In this document: piece after piece, positions 34,309 to 47,449 of the stretch
Numbering within the stretch: the first letter of the stretch is position 1
Layout of the letters: every line of letters starts with the position of its first letter
From: Proteles cristata cristata
Lineage: Eukaryota > Chordata > Mammalia > Carnivora > Hyaenidae
Length of the DNA: 64,000 bases
Direction of reading: 5' to 3'
Assembly (NCBI GenBank): GCA_017311185.1
Contig: JAESUZ010003529.1
Coordinates: 1-64,000 of the forward strand
Notes under the pieces: model-generated
What the model was told of the DNA's origin: nothing
The model's input: only the letters and a program-made list of their open reading frames with translations
Databases searched by the model: none
Made by a program: the position numbers and the translations under genes

Positions 34309-35589
34309 ACAGAAGGTAGAAAGAGCAGCTAAGGTGAGCCCACTAATTCCTGGGGGGAAATACAAGTGCCAGCCCTTCGCTTGGCCCTGAGTATAAAAGA
34401 GACAGAGCTGGGAATGACTCTCCTAAGTCAGGACTGGGTGCATGGCCAACCCAGGAGTGCTCACAGGTGTGCACACTCATGCCTGCGGGCAGCAGGGACC
34501 TGGCTTTGGGTCCAGATATTCATGGCTCATCCAGGATAGAGAGTAAGACTTCCCTGGTTTCTCTTTTGGCTCTTCTGACAACAGAGCCAGAGTTCTTCAA
34601 ATACTCAAGGGTGGGCATGAAACAAACATGAGGGTCAGGCAGAGCTGAACAAGCAGATCTTCCTACTGGGCACAGGTAAGGCTTCTGCCAGTGGTCAGAT
34701 TAGCCAGGGACTCTATTCCAAGTTCAGGTGCTCGACTGGACCAGGTTCAGCAGGGTTTGGAGGGACACCTCATTTTTATTCTTGTGTCCACTGGGAAGAT
34801 CTCATCAGTTCCTCTCTTTCCATGTCATAAGTGAGATCTGAAACCACAAAAAGATTGAGATTACTAGTTGTTTTTCTCAGTTCTTTCTATCCTCTAAAGC
34901 TTTCAGAATCAGCCTTGTAGCCTCCACAGGACATATATTTCCTCCAAGTTTAACTTGCCTCTGATTAACTCAGAAGACCAGCCTCAGTGGGACATTGTTG
35001 AGGCAGAGCACATCAGAGCATGCTACTTCTTTAGGGCACTTTTATGGGTGCAAAGGCCTAGACAGAGTGGACCCATTCCTAGGGTGGTCAGGGGTGATGC
35101 TACAGAAGTTTTAGAGGACTTGGAAGGACCTGTGGGCCAGTGTGAGACACCAGATTCTGGGATGTCTCTCACTCTTAAGCCAGGGTGCCATCTCTTCTTC
35201 CCCAGTAGTTTCCAGAAGTTCTGTGGGAACCCACAGCCCTTTCATCTCTCCTCCTTCTTCCTTTCCAATCTTCCTCGCCAGCACTAAACACTATACACTT
35301 TGTCGAGATGGAGCTTCTAATGAAAGTGGAGTTCTGACTCGAGGGATGGCAGTCATTGAGAAAAGTGGGCACTTCCATGATGAATGGAAACTCCAGGAGC
35401 ATGAACTTTGTCAAATTCATATATTTATTCATGCAGTCATCTCAAATCACATATTAATTGCTTATCTGGCTAAACCTTGGGCTTACTCCTGTAATGAGGA
35501 CTGAGACAGTTAATTTTTGAAGGAGTTTACAGATCAAGATCCAAAAAGGTAATTATAATATCTGAATATTAGAAATATTTTTAAAAGAG
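34309..35589. other. Duplicated non-coding stretch, no gene
   Basis: Counterpart of 16310-17640. Open frames at 34955-35287 and 35142-35504 are not kept in copy 1. Confidence 0.55.
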
Positions 35590-35945
35590 ATAGGAAAATA
35601 GAGAAGATGAATAGTCTCATGTTTTCCTCATATGTGGATCTTGAGAAACTTAACAGAAGACCATGGGGGAAGGGAAAGGGAAAAATAGTTACAAACAGAG
35701 AGGATGGGAGGCAAACCGTAAGAGACTCTAAAATACACAAAACAAACTGAGGGTGAATGGGTGGTTAGTGGAGAAAGGAAAATGGGAGATGGGCAAGAGG
35801 AGGGCACTTGTGGGATGAGCACTGGGTGTTGTATGTAAGTGATGAGCCATGGGAATCTACCCCAAAAACCCAAAGCACACATTACACGCTGTATGTTAGC
35901 CAATTTGATGACAAATTATATTGAAATAAATAAATAAATGAGAAG
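35590..35945 (+). mobile_element. L1 3' end
   Basis: Feline-type L1 3' terminus in forward orientation, with GATGAGCACTGGGTGTTGTA and TTGAAATAAATAAATAAATG at the end. Copy 2 only. Confidence 0.85.
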
Positions 35946-36111
35946 GCTAATGATGTCTTTTAAATCATAGTTTTAAGAAGAAAATGAGAGAATAAATGTA
36001 AAGCACAAATCATAAATCTCTTAGATACTCAGTACTGCTGGCTTCATTGTTAGTATGATTATCAACACTTTCATTTGTAATATTTTTATAGTCATTGTAT
36101 AGCAAATGTAG

Positions 36112-36165
36112 CTCACTGTAGGCAATTTAGAAATCCAGCTCACTGTAGGCAATTTAGAAATCCAG
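36112..36165 (+). repeat. 27-bp perfect tandem duplication
   Basis: The 27-bp unit starting CTCACTGTAGGCAATT occurs twice in a row (36112-36138, 36139-36165). Copy 1 has one diverged unit near 18892-18922. Confidence 0.9.
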
Positions 36166-36239
36166 GAAATCCCCACTGTTTAACAGTTGAAGTAGATCAC
36201 TTTAAAATTTTGCATATACTTTTTCAGCCTCTTTGTACA

Positions 36240-36973
36240 AGCATATATTTCTAAAATTAGAAAAGTATCATATGTGTGCAGTGTTGGCTTTCATGATGGT
36301 TGGCACTGAACAAACTTACATGTAAAATCATTGCCTCCATCTCTTCTACCAGAGGAGTTCTTGCATCAAAATGTATGAACCATAAGGATCCTCCCACAAG
36401 TAAGCCATATTGATTTTTAGAGAGAGCATACTAATCTACAGAGCCCTAATCAAAATAAGATATTGTTTACTACACCACTCCTGACTAGCATTGAATATTA
36501 TATTTTTCAATATTTCAAATGTGATGAAGAAATTGAATTTCTGTTAATTTTTAATTTTATTATGAGCAAAATAGAGCAATTTTTATATGCTTACTGGCCA
36601 TTGGCACTTTTTGGTGTAATAAATTTTGGTGTCTTCTATTTCCCTTTCGGGAGATCATGTCTCTTAAAAATTTACTTGTACGGGTAATTATTTATCAAAG
36701 AGAGAAACGCTTTTTATTATTTGTTGCCATTATGGCAAATATTTTCCTGTTTGTCCTCTTTCCCTTTTGTTTATGGGTTGTTTTGTGACATAAGCATTTT
36801 ACATTTTATTATATTCAAGTGTTTGTTCTCTAATTAAAACCAATATATTTCACTGTAGGGAGTATAAAAATTATAAAGTACAAAGAAGAAATTTTAAGTA
36901 CTTGTAATTCCACCACTAAGACATTAACAAAGGAATAGAACTGAAGGTTTCTATATGTATACATATATGCAGG

Positions 36974-37004
<31 letters not shown>

Positions 37005-37480
37005 TCATTTCAAAATAATTGTCTTACATTGAACATACTATTTTGTAGCCTAGTTTATCAACTTAGCAAAACATATTGAATATTTTCCCATGCTACGTGA
37101 TATTCTTATAACATACTTTTAAATTACTTCATAGCATTCTGGAGTATGGATGTAATACCATTTATTTCACTGATCTATTTTTATATATTTAGAATATCCT
37201 TTACTGTTTATTTTAATCATTCTATCATAAACAAAAATGAGAGGAGCATTCTGGAAGACAAAATTTGTGCACAATTTTAATCTAAAATCGTAGACATGGG
37301 ATTGCTAGTTTAAAAGGACTCAAACATACTGTGAAACAGAATTATCATCTGGACATACGGTGTTCAAATGTTTATCTTCTTTCCCTTTTACCCAAAATAA
37401 ATGTATAATATTTTAAATATTTATGAAAAATAATATTTTTTAAAAATATTGTATTTGATTTCTGATGACTGAAACTTCAT
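36240..37480 (-). mobile_element. L1M-type remnants (copy 2)
   Basis: Old L1 3' sequence shared with 19200-19560 and 20110-20640 of copy 1, with a (TA)n tract at 36978-37004. Confidence 0.45.
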
Positions 37481-39034
37481 GAGTATTTTTTGCATTTGAT
37501 TTCTGATAATGTGAATTGAATGATTATAACTTGATTTAGGTTTCTCTTAGATAATCTGCAACAGTTTCTGAATATTTATCTTATAGATATTGTCTCCCTT
37601 TGGAATTTATCTTTGATTTCTAAGTTAGGCCTTTAATGTTCAAACATTTAATTTTATATGTTCAAACCAATGAATCTTACCTTTTTTAGATTCTATTTTA
37701 TAGTTTATGGGGAGAAAAACCTTCAGAAAGCTAAAGTAAATATTAACATACGTTCTTTTCAAATTCAACTATGGCTTTGTATTTACATTTTAATCATCCA
37801 TACTGAATGTATTTTTTTGTATTGTTTAAGGTGAGAATGGAACATTTATTTTCCCCTCAAGTTGCCCCAGAGCTGTTTATTGCATTCCCCTTATATATGC
37901 ACACTTCCTAGGATTCATCTTGTTTCAATTATTTGCCTAAAGTACAGTTCTTCAAAGCATGTGCAAATAAACGTATTAAATATTTTAGTATTATGAGAGA
38001 ATATAATAAAAAATTGTGAGATAATATTAACACATGTTTCATTATCTGAGGGTATAGATGCTTCTTGCTCTACTTTTCTTAATGTTTTTGGGTTACCTTA
38101 AATTTACTTATTAATTTGTTGGTAATTGACATCTTTCTAATACTACTTCTTTCTACATAGAGACAATACGGCACTCACTTGTCCAAAACATTTTCTAACA
38201 TTATATAGGTACATTCCATTCCATAAGGGCATGCCTATTTTTAACAGGCTTATTCTAAACTACTTTAATGATACACTGACACTTTTTTCTTAGGTACTGT
38301 TTTTTTAAACAATATTGGAAAACCACTCATTTGATATATCAGTACTATGACTGGCCAACCAATTGAATTGTTAATGTTGACAGTTATTTATCTTCCTCTA
38401 TAATAATGCTATCTTTTTCTTCCCAGTATTTATTTCTTATTTATTTTTCTAGTCTTATTGCATTGGCCCAAATTCCAAAACTTATTGTGAAACCAAGCTG
38501 GGAGTCTTCAGAAAGACTTCAGGAGATCTGAGGCTTCCTCCAAAAATACATACAGAATTATATATTTTTTGAAGGAGAGAGGTTCCACAGTTTTTGTCAG
38601 ACTCCCAAAAGATTGCATCACCTTCCAAATTTAAGAATCTCTATTCTAATGTTTTACTTGTAAGTGTAGTGTTGGCTATTGTTTTTACATAGATACTCAG
38701 GTTGTATTGAGAAAGTAGTTTGGGTTATAGAGGAAAAATGAAATCCTGGGGAACTTAGCTACCATGACCTTCCTTCCTTGGGTTCTGAGATACCTAGCTG
38801 GTCCATCTTCTCTCCATCTTTCAGAATCTTCTTATGATTTTTTCACATATACTGTTTAAGGGTTTTAGTTATCCTTAGTGGAAACAATAAGGAAAAAATA
38901 TCTATCTTCCTAGAAACAGAGTTCTCTATTTTTTTTCTTTTGCAGTTGGGCTAAAGTTTTTGTTTGGTTGTGGTTTAGATGGGCCTTTAAAATTCATTTT
39001 GTTTTATTTTTATCATTTTCTAGTCCAGTTACTT
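37481..39034. other. No gene seen
   Basis: AT-rich sequence with no young repeat and no convincing gene. Confidence 0.5.
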
Positions 39035-39270
39035 TTTAAATTTTTTTTAAATGTTCTATTTATTTCTGAGAGAGAAAAAGTGAGAGAGAGAGAGAGAGAG
39101 AGACAGCGTGAGCAGGGGAGGGTCATAGAGAGAGTGAGACACAGAACCCAAAACAGGCTCCAGGCTCTGAGCTAGCATAGAACCCGATGTGGGGCTCGAA
39201 CCCATGACCCATGAGATCATGACCTGAGCTGAAGTTGGACGTTTAACCGACTAACCCACCCAGGCACCCC
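39035..39270 (-). mobile_element. CAN SINE
   Basis: Target duplication TCTAGTCCAGTTACTT at 39019-39034 and 39271-39286. Confidence 0.95.
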
Positions 39271-39286
39271 TCTAGTCCAGTTACTT

Positions 39287-40969
39287 AACAGAATTTTCCC
39301 CTGTCCCAAATTAAAAGAACAATAACAACTTTCCCTAATAGAAAGAAATGTTTGTGTAAGTCCTTTAAAATTCATTTTGTTTTGTACTTAGGGATTCTTT
39401 CAGTTCAAGAGTCATGACTTCCTTTAGGTCAGAGACATTTATTCTTCCCCTGGTACTTCTTTGAGTATTGTCTCTCTTTCCTTCTTGTCATGTTATTCTG
39501 GAATGCCTAGCAAGTTGATTTTTTCCTTATTTTATTTCATTATTCTTCTTCTTATTTTCATATTTAAAAACTGTACTCAGTAATGTGGGCATAATTTCTT
39601 CAATTTATATTCTAAGTCACCAATTCAGTTTTCTTAAGTTCCTAGCACTCTGCTAGGACTATTATGACTACTTATTCAATATTCAGTATCTTACAGGGTT
39701 TGTTAAGACTATGTGTTGAAAACAGTCAATGTGTCTTTAGTTTCTTTCAGACTCTTTTTTGAGAAATGCAACAACTGTTCTGATGTCTTGGGTTCATTCC
39801 ACTAATATGAATTGTTGTGTCTATGAAGAAACTCTCATGACTTTCTCCATTTACCTTTTCTGAAAAGCACAGGGCTAGGTTGTATTGAATGACAGTAGAA
39901 GTCTCTAGTTAAGATTCATTGTGGCATCCATGATCCTTTTATTATTGCTGTTGTTTTGAAACATGTATTTGGTTTATCTGAAGTTGAGCTCAAAACTGTA
40001 GACATTGCTTCATTTAATTTTTAGTGCTTCAGAGAAATCTTAGATCAGTCTGATCATTATTCTTCGGCCCGAATGATTTCCTCTTCCTTCATGGATGTTT
40101 TGGAGTTTTAAATACAACCTTCAAGTTCAAATTACTCACCATGACCTGACTAACACTGAGCTTCATTAGTTTGTATACTGCTTAAAAATGGATTGTATAT
40201 GAAATTGAGGGATGAGCATACCACCTGAATTTCTTGATCTCAGGTATACAGATTACATTCTTCCCCTAACTCACCCTATAGCATTCATTCCCAACATCAG
40301 AGTGATCTTTTATGTGTTCTATGTGTCATATATAATAATGCCACCCCCATGCTTCAAATATTCAGGTGGCTCTTGTTAATAAAAGTCTATTGATGTAACA
40401 TATCCAAAACAAGGACACAAGTTTGTTTCCCTTTTACTTTGTTTCAATTCTGTGCTCTGTTGCACTTAATAATGTTTTTATTTCTGCTTTTAAGCTTGTA
40501 TTTTTTGAAATCTATTTCCCCAAGCACACCAATTCCTTTATTACTTATTTTCTGACTTCATCTCACAATTCCACCATTAGCATTCAATATTCTAGATTAC
40601 CAAAATAACAAGAAAATAAGGGCATATGATAATAAGTTGAAAATTAGAAACAAATCATACAAAATGTGATTTTCAGAAATTCCAATTTTAATTTTCTTAT
40701 GCATTAATGATTTAGTCCTCAGATTAAGGTAGAATGGTTTAATGAAGCATGGTCCAATGGAAGTCTGAGAACTTTCGAATTCATCAGATGTGGTTTGGAT
40801 TTGAGATCTACCACTTTAATCGCTGTTCCTTAACTACTCTGGATAAGGTTCCTCCTCTATAATATGCATGTGTAAAAGGACAAAACACAGGCACGTGTTA
40901 ACTCTCCTCAATACATCTTCCTCAGTCACCTCCCAAATTTCAGCAAGTAAGAAAGATTCATGAAGAGTA
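39287..40969. other. No gene; MIR-like piece at 40740-40870
   Basis: Unique AT-rich sequence. The end has MIR features (TGGTTTGGATTTGAGATCTA and a following splice-like CCTCCTCTATAATATG). Confidence 0.45.
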
Positions 40970-40989
40970 AAAAAATTATTAGATGCATT

Positions 40990-41198
40990 GGAGTGCCTGG
41001 GTGGCCCAGTTGGTTAAGTGTACAACTTTGGCTCAGGTCATGATCTCACAGCTTGTGAGTTCGAGACCCGCATTGGACTCTGGGCTGACACCTCAGAGCC
41101 TGGAGCCTGCTTCATATTCTGTGTTTCCCTCTCTCTCTGCCCCTCCCCCACTGACATTCTGTGTCTCTCTCAACAATAAATGAGCAATAAAAATTTTT
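40990..41198 (+). mobile_element. CAN SINE upstream of OR10A copy 2
   Basis: Perfect 20-bp target duplication at 40970-40989 and 41199-41218. It lies 457 bp upstream of the receptor start and is not in copy 1. Confidence 0.95.
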
Positions 41199-41480
41199 AA
41201 AAAATTATTAGATGCATTATTCTGCATTGCAATTTTTAAGAGTTTTCTGAAATTTTTATATATTTACATCTATGTGTTTTTATTGAAATCTGAACTTTGG
41301 ACTCTTATCAGCTTAAATGTTTTCATGAATATCATCTCCCAAAATATACCCTTTGATGGCTCCTTCAAGGACTTATGGCTCAGATTTGGTAAGACTGTTC
41401 TGTCTATGTTAATGTACAAAGAGGGAAATATCAATTTTTCCAGTGTTGGCCCAGGCCCATCTCAGAACTTAAACTCTGGC

Positions 41481-41504
41481 CATTCTTCATTGTGTCTTTT
41501 TTAG
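41481..41504 (+). other. Candidate 5' UTR splice acceptor of OR10A copy 2
   Basis: The pyrimidine-rich stretch CATTCTTCATTGTGTC followed by a T run ends in TTAG, 152 bp before the start codon. It is at the equivalent place to the acceptor candidate in copy 1 but differs in sequence. Confidence 0.35.
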
Positions 41505-41655
41505 ATACCACAAGACCCTTCCTTTTCCAACTGATATCATGACACAGCCTGATTTCCTGACACTAAAAAGGAGTCTGAAAAACAAACTGAGATTCTGATT
41601 CTTCCCACCAAGAATCTCTCTCCATGACTGCAGTTGGAGATGCATTTCTGTATCG

Positions 41656-42609
41656 ATGGCTGAAGGAAACTGGACAAGCGTTGGGGAGTTTATCCTCATG
41701 AGCTTCTCTTCCCTACCTACTGAAATACAGTCACTACTCTTCCTGACATTTCTAATCATCTACCTGGTCACGCTGACGGGAAACAGTCTCATCATCCTCG
41801 TGACCTTGGCTGACCCCATGTTGCACAGCCCCATGTACTTCTTCCTCAGGAACTTGTCCTTCTTGGAGATTGGCTTCAACCTAGTCATTGTGCCCAAGAT
41901 GCTGGCGACCCTGCTTGCCCGCGACACAACCGTCTCCTTCCTTGGCTGTGCCACGCAGATGTATTTCTTCTTCTTCTTTGGGGTTGCTGAATGCGTCCTC
42001 CTGGCCACCATGGCATATGACCGCTATGTAGCCATCTGCAGTCCCTTGCAGTATCCAGTCATCATGAACCAGAGGACACGTGCCAAATTGGCTGTTGCCT
42101 CCTGGTTTCCAGGCTTTCCCATAGCTACTGTGCAGGCCACGTGGCTCTTCAGCTTTCCATTCTGCGGCACCAACAAGGTGAACCACTTCTTCTGTGACAG
42201 CCCCCCTGTGCTGAAGCTGGTCTGTGCTGACACAGCACTGTTTGAGATCTACGCGATTGTTGGGACCGTTCTGGTCGTCATGATGCCCTGCTTGCTGATC
42301 CTGTGTTCCTACACTCGCATTGCTGCTGCCATCCTTAAGATCCCATCAGCCAAAGGGAAGCATAAGGCCTTCTCGACCTGCGCCTCCCACCTCCTTGTTG
42401 TTTCCCTTTTCTATGTATCTTCAAGCCTCACCTACTTCCAGCCTAAATCCAAGAATTCTCCTGAGAGCAAAAAGCTGCTGTCTTTGTCCTACACTGTTGT
42501 GACTCCCATGCTGAACCCCATCATCTATAGCCTGAGAAATAATGAGGTGAAGAATGCCCTTGGCCGGACCTTCTCCAAGGCTTCAGGCCTTAGGATTGGC
42601 TTCCCATAG
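41656..42609 (+). CDS. OR10A2: Olfactory receptor, OR10A5/OR10A2 type (copy 2)
   Basis: Intact 317-residue odorant receptor, paralogue of the gene at 23858. The first 596 coding bases and 85 bp of leader are identical to copy 1. The remaining 358 bp, counting the stop codon, carry 12 differences, seven of which change the protein: S243A, L256S, R262Q, N266K, L310S, C315G and I316F. Three of these lie at the end of TM6 or in ECL3, a region that can affect ligand choice. The stop is TAG rather than TAA. All OR hallmarks are kept: NWT glycosylation site, MAYDRYVAIC, paired cysteines 98 and 180, KAFSTC and PMLNPIIYS. A candidate 5' UTR splice acceptor lies at 41503-41504. The symbol is assigned by position between the OR10A5-like and OR10A4-like genes; by sequence alone it could equally be called OR10A5. 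Confidence 0.96.
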   Translation: MAEGNWTSVGEFILMSFSSLPTEIQSLLFLTFLIIYLVTLTGNSLIILVTLADPMLHSPMYFFLRNLSFLEIGFNLVIVPKMLATLLARDTTVSFLGCATQMYFFFFFGVAECVLLATMAYDRYVAICSPLQYPVIMNQRTRAKLAVASWFPGFPIATVQATWLFSFPFCGTNKVNHFFCDSPPVLKLVCADTALFEIYAIVGTVLVVMMPCLLILCSYTRIAAAILKIPSAKGKHKAFSTCASHLLVVSLFYVSSSLTYFQPKSKNSPESKKLLSLSYTVVTPMLNPIIYSLRNNEVKNALGRTFSKASGLRIGFP

Positions 42610-43269
42610 ATATTAAGAAATAAGAGTAAAGTGTACTGAATGGGGAGCAATCAGTTTCATATTTGGAATTCTTCTGCCTCGCCTGCCATCTCTGTTGTGA
42701 TGAAACCCAGCTGTTGAAATGACTATTGGGAAGCTCAGTGAAGGAAAAAGAGCAGAGAAGTAGGTTAGCCCTATTCTACCACCTGGAAAACTCGTATGGA
42801 CCAAGTAATTCCAGGTATTCACATTCCTATGTCCACATTGTGAGCAGCATGAAACTGCTTATAATCCTAATGTGGGAGCACATAATAACAGAGGGAAAAA
42901 CCAGTAAAAACTCATCATGTCACTTTCTCTTCCTTTGGGAAGATCTGACTCCAATAATCAGATAGAAAACCCTGTAATCCTTACCAATGCATAACTTTCA
43001 TCACTGTCTTATTTCAGTTACCATGCCCTTGAAGCATGTTAGTTCTTGTAAGCTCAATAGTATTACATATAAATATAGGAGAGTGGATCAATTTTCCCCA
43101 TACTTACACCTTTATAACCCCATATCCATTTTATTCCTTACTCTAATATCCCAGGAAGAATGAGATGAGCTTCCACAGGCTCTCTATCCCAGATTAAGGT
43201 TCTTAAACCTTGTTGAAGTAAGAGTATAAATTTCTATTGTGATGCTGTTTTAGTCAAAATTTAAAAAGG

Positions 43270-43690
43270 ATCTAGCTTACTGCAACATAGCTCTTCTTTA
43301 ACCATGAAAATATTTCTCATTGTTTTATAATTTCATAGTACTCTATTTTTAGATATACCATAGTTTATTTAATGAGTCTTTTATAATTTTAAATCATGCT
43401 GCAAAAAACAGCTTTATACATAAGCATTTTCATTTTTTTTGCCAGTGTATCTGACAGATGGAAATCTAGAAATTGGGCAAAGGATAAATACATCTATCAT
43501 GTTGTTATATATTGGCAAACTTCCCTCCAAACTGATTATACCTTTTTAAATCCCCACCAGCAATTTACAAGGGTTTCTGTTTCCCCACTGTCCCATCAGT
43601 AACATTTGTCATCAAACATTTGGAATTTTGCTTATATAATAGGTAAAAAATAACTCAAATTTTAATTTGAAGGAAATAAACTTTGAAGAA
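43270..43690 (-). mobile_element. L1M-type 3' remnant
   Basis: Reads like old L1 3' UTR in reverse: GCAAACTTCCCTCCAAACTG then CCCCACCAGCAATTTACA and a GTTTCCCCACTG stretch. Confidence 0.6.
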
Positions 43691-46181
43691 TATGGAAGAA
43701 ATAATTGAGTAAATTAGAGAAAATAGCGAATTTCATACACACTTCTGTGTTAATAGTTTAGATGATTAGTAGATGGTGATGTCTGGTTCTCCATTTTCTC
43801 TGCTTGAAAGGTCCTTTCCATCTTTATTTTAGCCATATCCATCTCATCTTTCAAGGTCCCGCTGTGATCCCTCAAGCAGCATAAATTATTCTCTCCTATA
43901 TGCATCCATTCTAATTCTATCAACAAATAAGTTAATTTTGTATATACTGTGCTCTACTGGTTTTTATATGTTTGCCTTTCCCCAGTGTACCTGAAACTCC
44001 TTGAAAATGAAAGCTGCGCAATTATTTCTGTTTCAGTATGACTTGAGCATTCCTGAAAATCTTATGTTCTGAACTGGGTGTTATATGGAAACCAACTTGA
44101 CAAGAAACTATAAAAGAAAAAAAAATTATGAGAAAATAGGGTTAGGACATACCACTCAAAAATATATGCAACTTTGAAGCCAGAGCATTAACATAACATA
44201 ACATAAACAACAGCTGGTGCCTGGAAAGACAATATAGACTGCTCAGACATGCATTCAGAGATGTTGGAAGTTGCCACAGTAGATATTTAATATCATTATA
44301 ACAATAGAATCAAAATACCCTTAGTGAAAGGGTATTTGACACTGAGATAATGCAGATGATGTGATGCTCTGAACCAGTGGGGAGGCTTCTTATATGGTCC
44401 AGGGAATCAGTGCCAATTTCCAGGAACCAAAAGCCAAAACAAGAGATGCTTCTCTTTGTACATGGGGACTCAATTATGCGGCAAACTTTAGAAACATGAC
44501 TTCTAAAATTTTCTTTAAAACAGCTAAGAGAGCTGCTGATGCCAAGGCTTTATGAATTTCAGTGTTGAAGTTTATCACCTTACTCTGTCTATTCTGATTT
44601 GCTTTGCCCAATGCAGACTTTACAATACTATGAAATTATTCTCCAATTTTTCAGTAGTGTATGGAATATGGACAAATGAATGGGTAATCCAGTTGAGAAC
44701 TGTTGGTGACTTGGAATAGAGTACTATCAATAAAAATTAATTCTGAATAATTTTTAGAGGAAGAATTGATAGGATTTGATGGTGGATTGCATGTGAGGAA
44801 ATACAATGCTCAAGAGAGAGGATTTGATTCTAGAGCAAGACCAATTCCTGCAGTAGAGTATAGGTATTGTGAAAGTCTGGAGGGGATCCATTAAAGAGAT
44901 ATGAAAGAGGGTTTTTTTTCCCAGGAACTTCAAGCTTTTTCCTTCATATCTTTGTTATGAATCTCTTCTCACCTTTTAGAAACATCTTCTCTAAACTTAC
45001 AGTAATTGATCTTGCCTTGGGATCAGTTGCTTTCATTGGGTTATCCCAGAACCAGGTATGGAGCCAAGGATTCAAGTGCATGTGAATTATTAAGGAGAAA
45101 CCATCAAATGTAGTAGAGTAGGAATGGAGAAGAAGCTGAGCAAAAATATAATTTTGGGTACAATCCCAGATTCAACAGTTCCAGCAGGGAACTCCAGGGG
45201 ATAAATAAAGCTTAGTTTGTTCTGCTTCATGCCAAAGAAAGTAGGCTTTTGTACTCCCATTCCAGGTATCCACTGGCTACTGGCAGACTATAGAATAGGG
45301 AATAGGGAAAATTAAAACTCCCGGGGACCAGTCTCCCAGTGCCCTGGGGCAACCTCCTGAAGGTCTCAGGTATAAGCTATTACACGTAAAGCTTGCAGTA
45401 GCTGACAAAGGATGCTCAGAGCTAGTCAAAGTGACTCCAGAGGCTTAAGGAGAAACTTCAGCAGTGTTTACCACGGCCTGTCCTTTAGAAATGCTTCTCA
45501 TCAACTGAGGGCTTGAGTCAAGAAAAAACTCCAAGTCTTTAATCAGAACATTTAAAAATGTCCATTGAGAAAAAATAACTGCTGAAACTCTAAATCTAGA
45601 GCTTAGTTCAACATACAGCAACCTCTCCAAATGTAACATCTACCTACAAGTATGAGTTCTGATATAATTATTTCTCTTCAGATAAGTAATTTGAATTAAA
45701 CACACAAATTCAAACTCATCTCTCAAGATATGCATTAATTATCAGAAGCAATGGAGTCCAACATGTAGTAATGAAATAAATGCTTCTTATTTAATTCATC
45801 AGTTTCAAGGTATCTCTGTTGTTCACAATGGATCCAGAACCACACATCATTATATAGGGCAATGATAGTTCCTTTACTTCATCTCCTACTTTTAGGGAGG
45901 CACTTTTGGGATAGCTGGGACTGAGAAAACAGCTTTTTATGATTAATCAGCATCTGAAAGTCTTATTTCTTAGTTAGCCAAAGACATGGCTGAAACTTGG
46001 GGATTGCTGTTCATAATTTTATTAAATTGTAATCCAAATCCCCTCTCAGAGTTGTATCCAGGGAAATGGGAAATGGTAATGCTATTTTTGTAGCGATATC
46101 ATTTTCTTCTAGTTACGTATTCATCACAGCTGTAATTTCACATTTTTTGTATGGTTCTTTAATATTTGTCTTCCCAAATAT
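43691..46181. other. Intergenic, no gene seen
   Basis: Between the second OR10A gene and OR10A4. It contains a short L1 3' end scrap at about 44065-44125 (GGGTGTTATATGGAAACCAA) and a TAACA repeat near 44190-44205. Otherwise I see nothing. Confidence 0.5.
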
Positions 46182-46373
46182 GGGGCATCTGGGTGGCTCC
46201 GTTGGTTAAGCATCTGACTCTTGATTTCAGCTCAGGTCATGGTCTCATAGTTTGTGATATAGAGCCCCACATCAGCTCCAGCTGACAGTAAAGATCCTGC
46301 TTGGGATTCTCTCTCTCTCTTTCTGTCTCCCCTTCACTCCACCTCTCTCAAAATAAATCAGCTTAAAAATATA
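46182..46373 (+). mobile_element. CAN SINE, old
   Basis: Flanked by AATATTTGTCTTCC (46161) and ATATTTGTCCTTCC (46375). Confidence 0.88.
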
Positions 46374-46379
46374 TATATT

Positions 46380-46500
46380 TGTCCTTCCATCTAAACTGTA
46401 TGTTCCGTGAGGCCAGGAACAATGTTTGTAAAATCTGCTACTGAAACTGCACTGCCTGGTTCATGTTAGGCATCCAAGAATTATTTGTCAAATGAATGGA
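46380..46500 (+). mobile_element. L2 3' end
   Basis: Shows GTGAGGCCAGGAACAATGTT and CACTGCCTGGTTCATGTTAG, ending near TTTGTCAAATGAATG. Confidence 0.65.
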
Positions 46501-47449
46501 CAAACATTCAAAGTGGATCTTGTGTATTTGCTCATTGGCCAATGGAGCCTGTAATACAATTGTTCCTCCTCCAAATGTAACTAAGTCATACCTGAGAAGA
46601 GAAAATGTATGTGGGGAAGAATGGCAGAGAGAATTCGTGTACCCATTTCTATCCTCACACTATCTCTGATTGTAATCCCATGTAAACATGAGAACTAACA
46701 GGAATTATATTATATGCTAGACAAAGAGAAAGGCTATCAAGGAGAAGAATAAATAGCTATTCTTTTTTATCTAGGAAGTCACCTTTGTTAATTATTCCAG
46801 CTTTTACTTAGTCCACCTTTATTTTTGATTCCAACTTTTGTTGGAAACGTGGCACACTTCTGTACAACAAACTCCAAGATGAATATGCCATCCTAATTAA
46901 TTAGAATGGAAAGTCTTAGGTCATATAGGTGAAGGGTGATTCAGAAGGCTGATATTTTAAATATGGCTTGTAGAAAAATGCAAGCACATATTTGTAGGCA
47001 CTATGCTAAATACTAGGCAAACAATAATGAAGAAGTCAGGTATGGTTACCACTTTCAGTAAGAAACATGTGGTCAAATGCCTGTTTCAGAAACACTATAA
47101 GAAATGTTCAGATATGCATTAGAGTCTTCGGATGAAGCCCTCATCAGCTTGGGAAAATTTTGTCTCAAAACAGGGACATCATCTTACACCCTCAACTTCA
47201 ATTCTTATTCAAGAAGGGTTAGGATTTTCGGACTGTTATTCAGACTTTCTTCTTTTCATCTTATCCAGGAGTTAGCAGCCTCCCCAACCAACAGTATTGC
47301 CTATCAGTTGCTTCTCCACTTTGCTTAGACAATGACTAATGAGTTATTTTCTCCATGCCTGAAAACTTCTGAATACACATCAGAAACACTCCCCAAGAAC
47401 CAGCCCAATGAGAATCAAAAGTGAAGGAAGATGTAAAAGAATACTGGAA
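46501..47449. other. Intergenic, no gene seen
   Basis: No repeat or gene recognised. Confidence 0.45.

Larger units (their letters stand above)
27605..43060 (+). repeat. Tandem segmental duplication, copy 2 (ends in OR10A gene)
   Basis: Second copy of the unit starting at 5470. Copy-specific insertions are a solo LTR (29730-30796), an L1 with a telomere-like tract (about 32400-33074), an L1 3' end (35590-35945) and several SINEs with target duplications. Similarity to copy 1 is very uneven: exact over 27927-28307 and 41571-42251, much lower between. The right edge near 43060 is where I can no longer follow the alignment. Confidence 0.85.
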
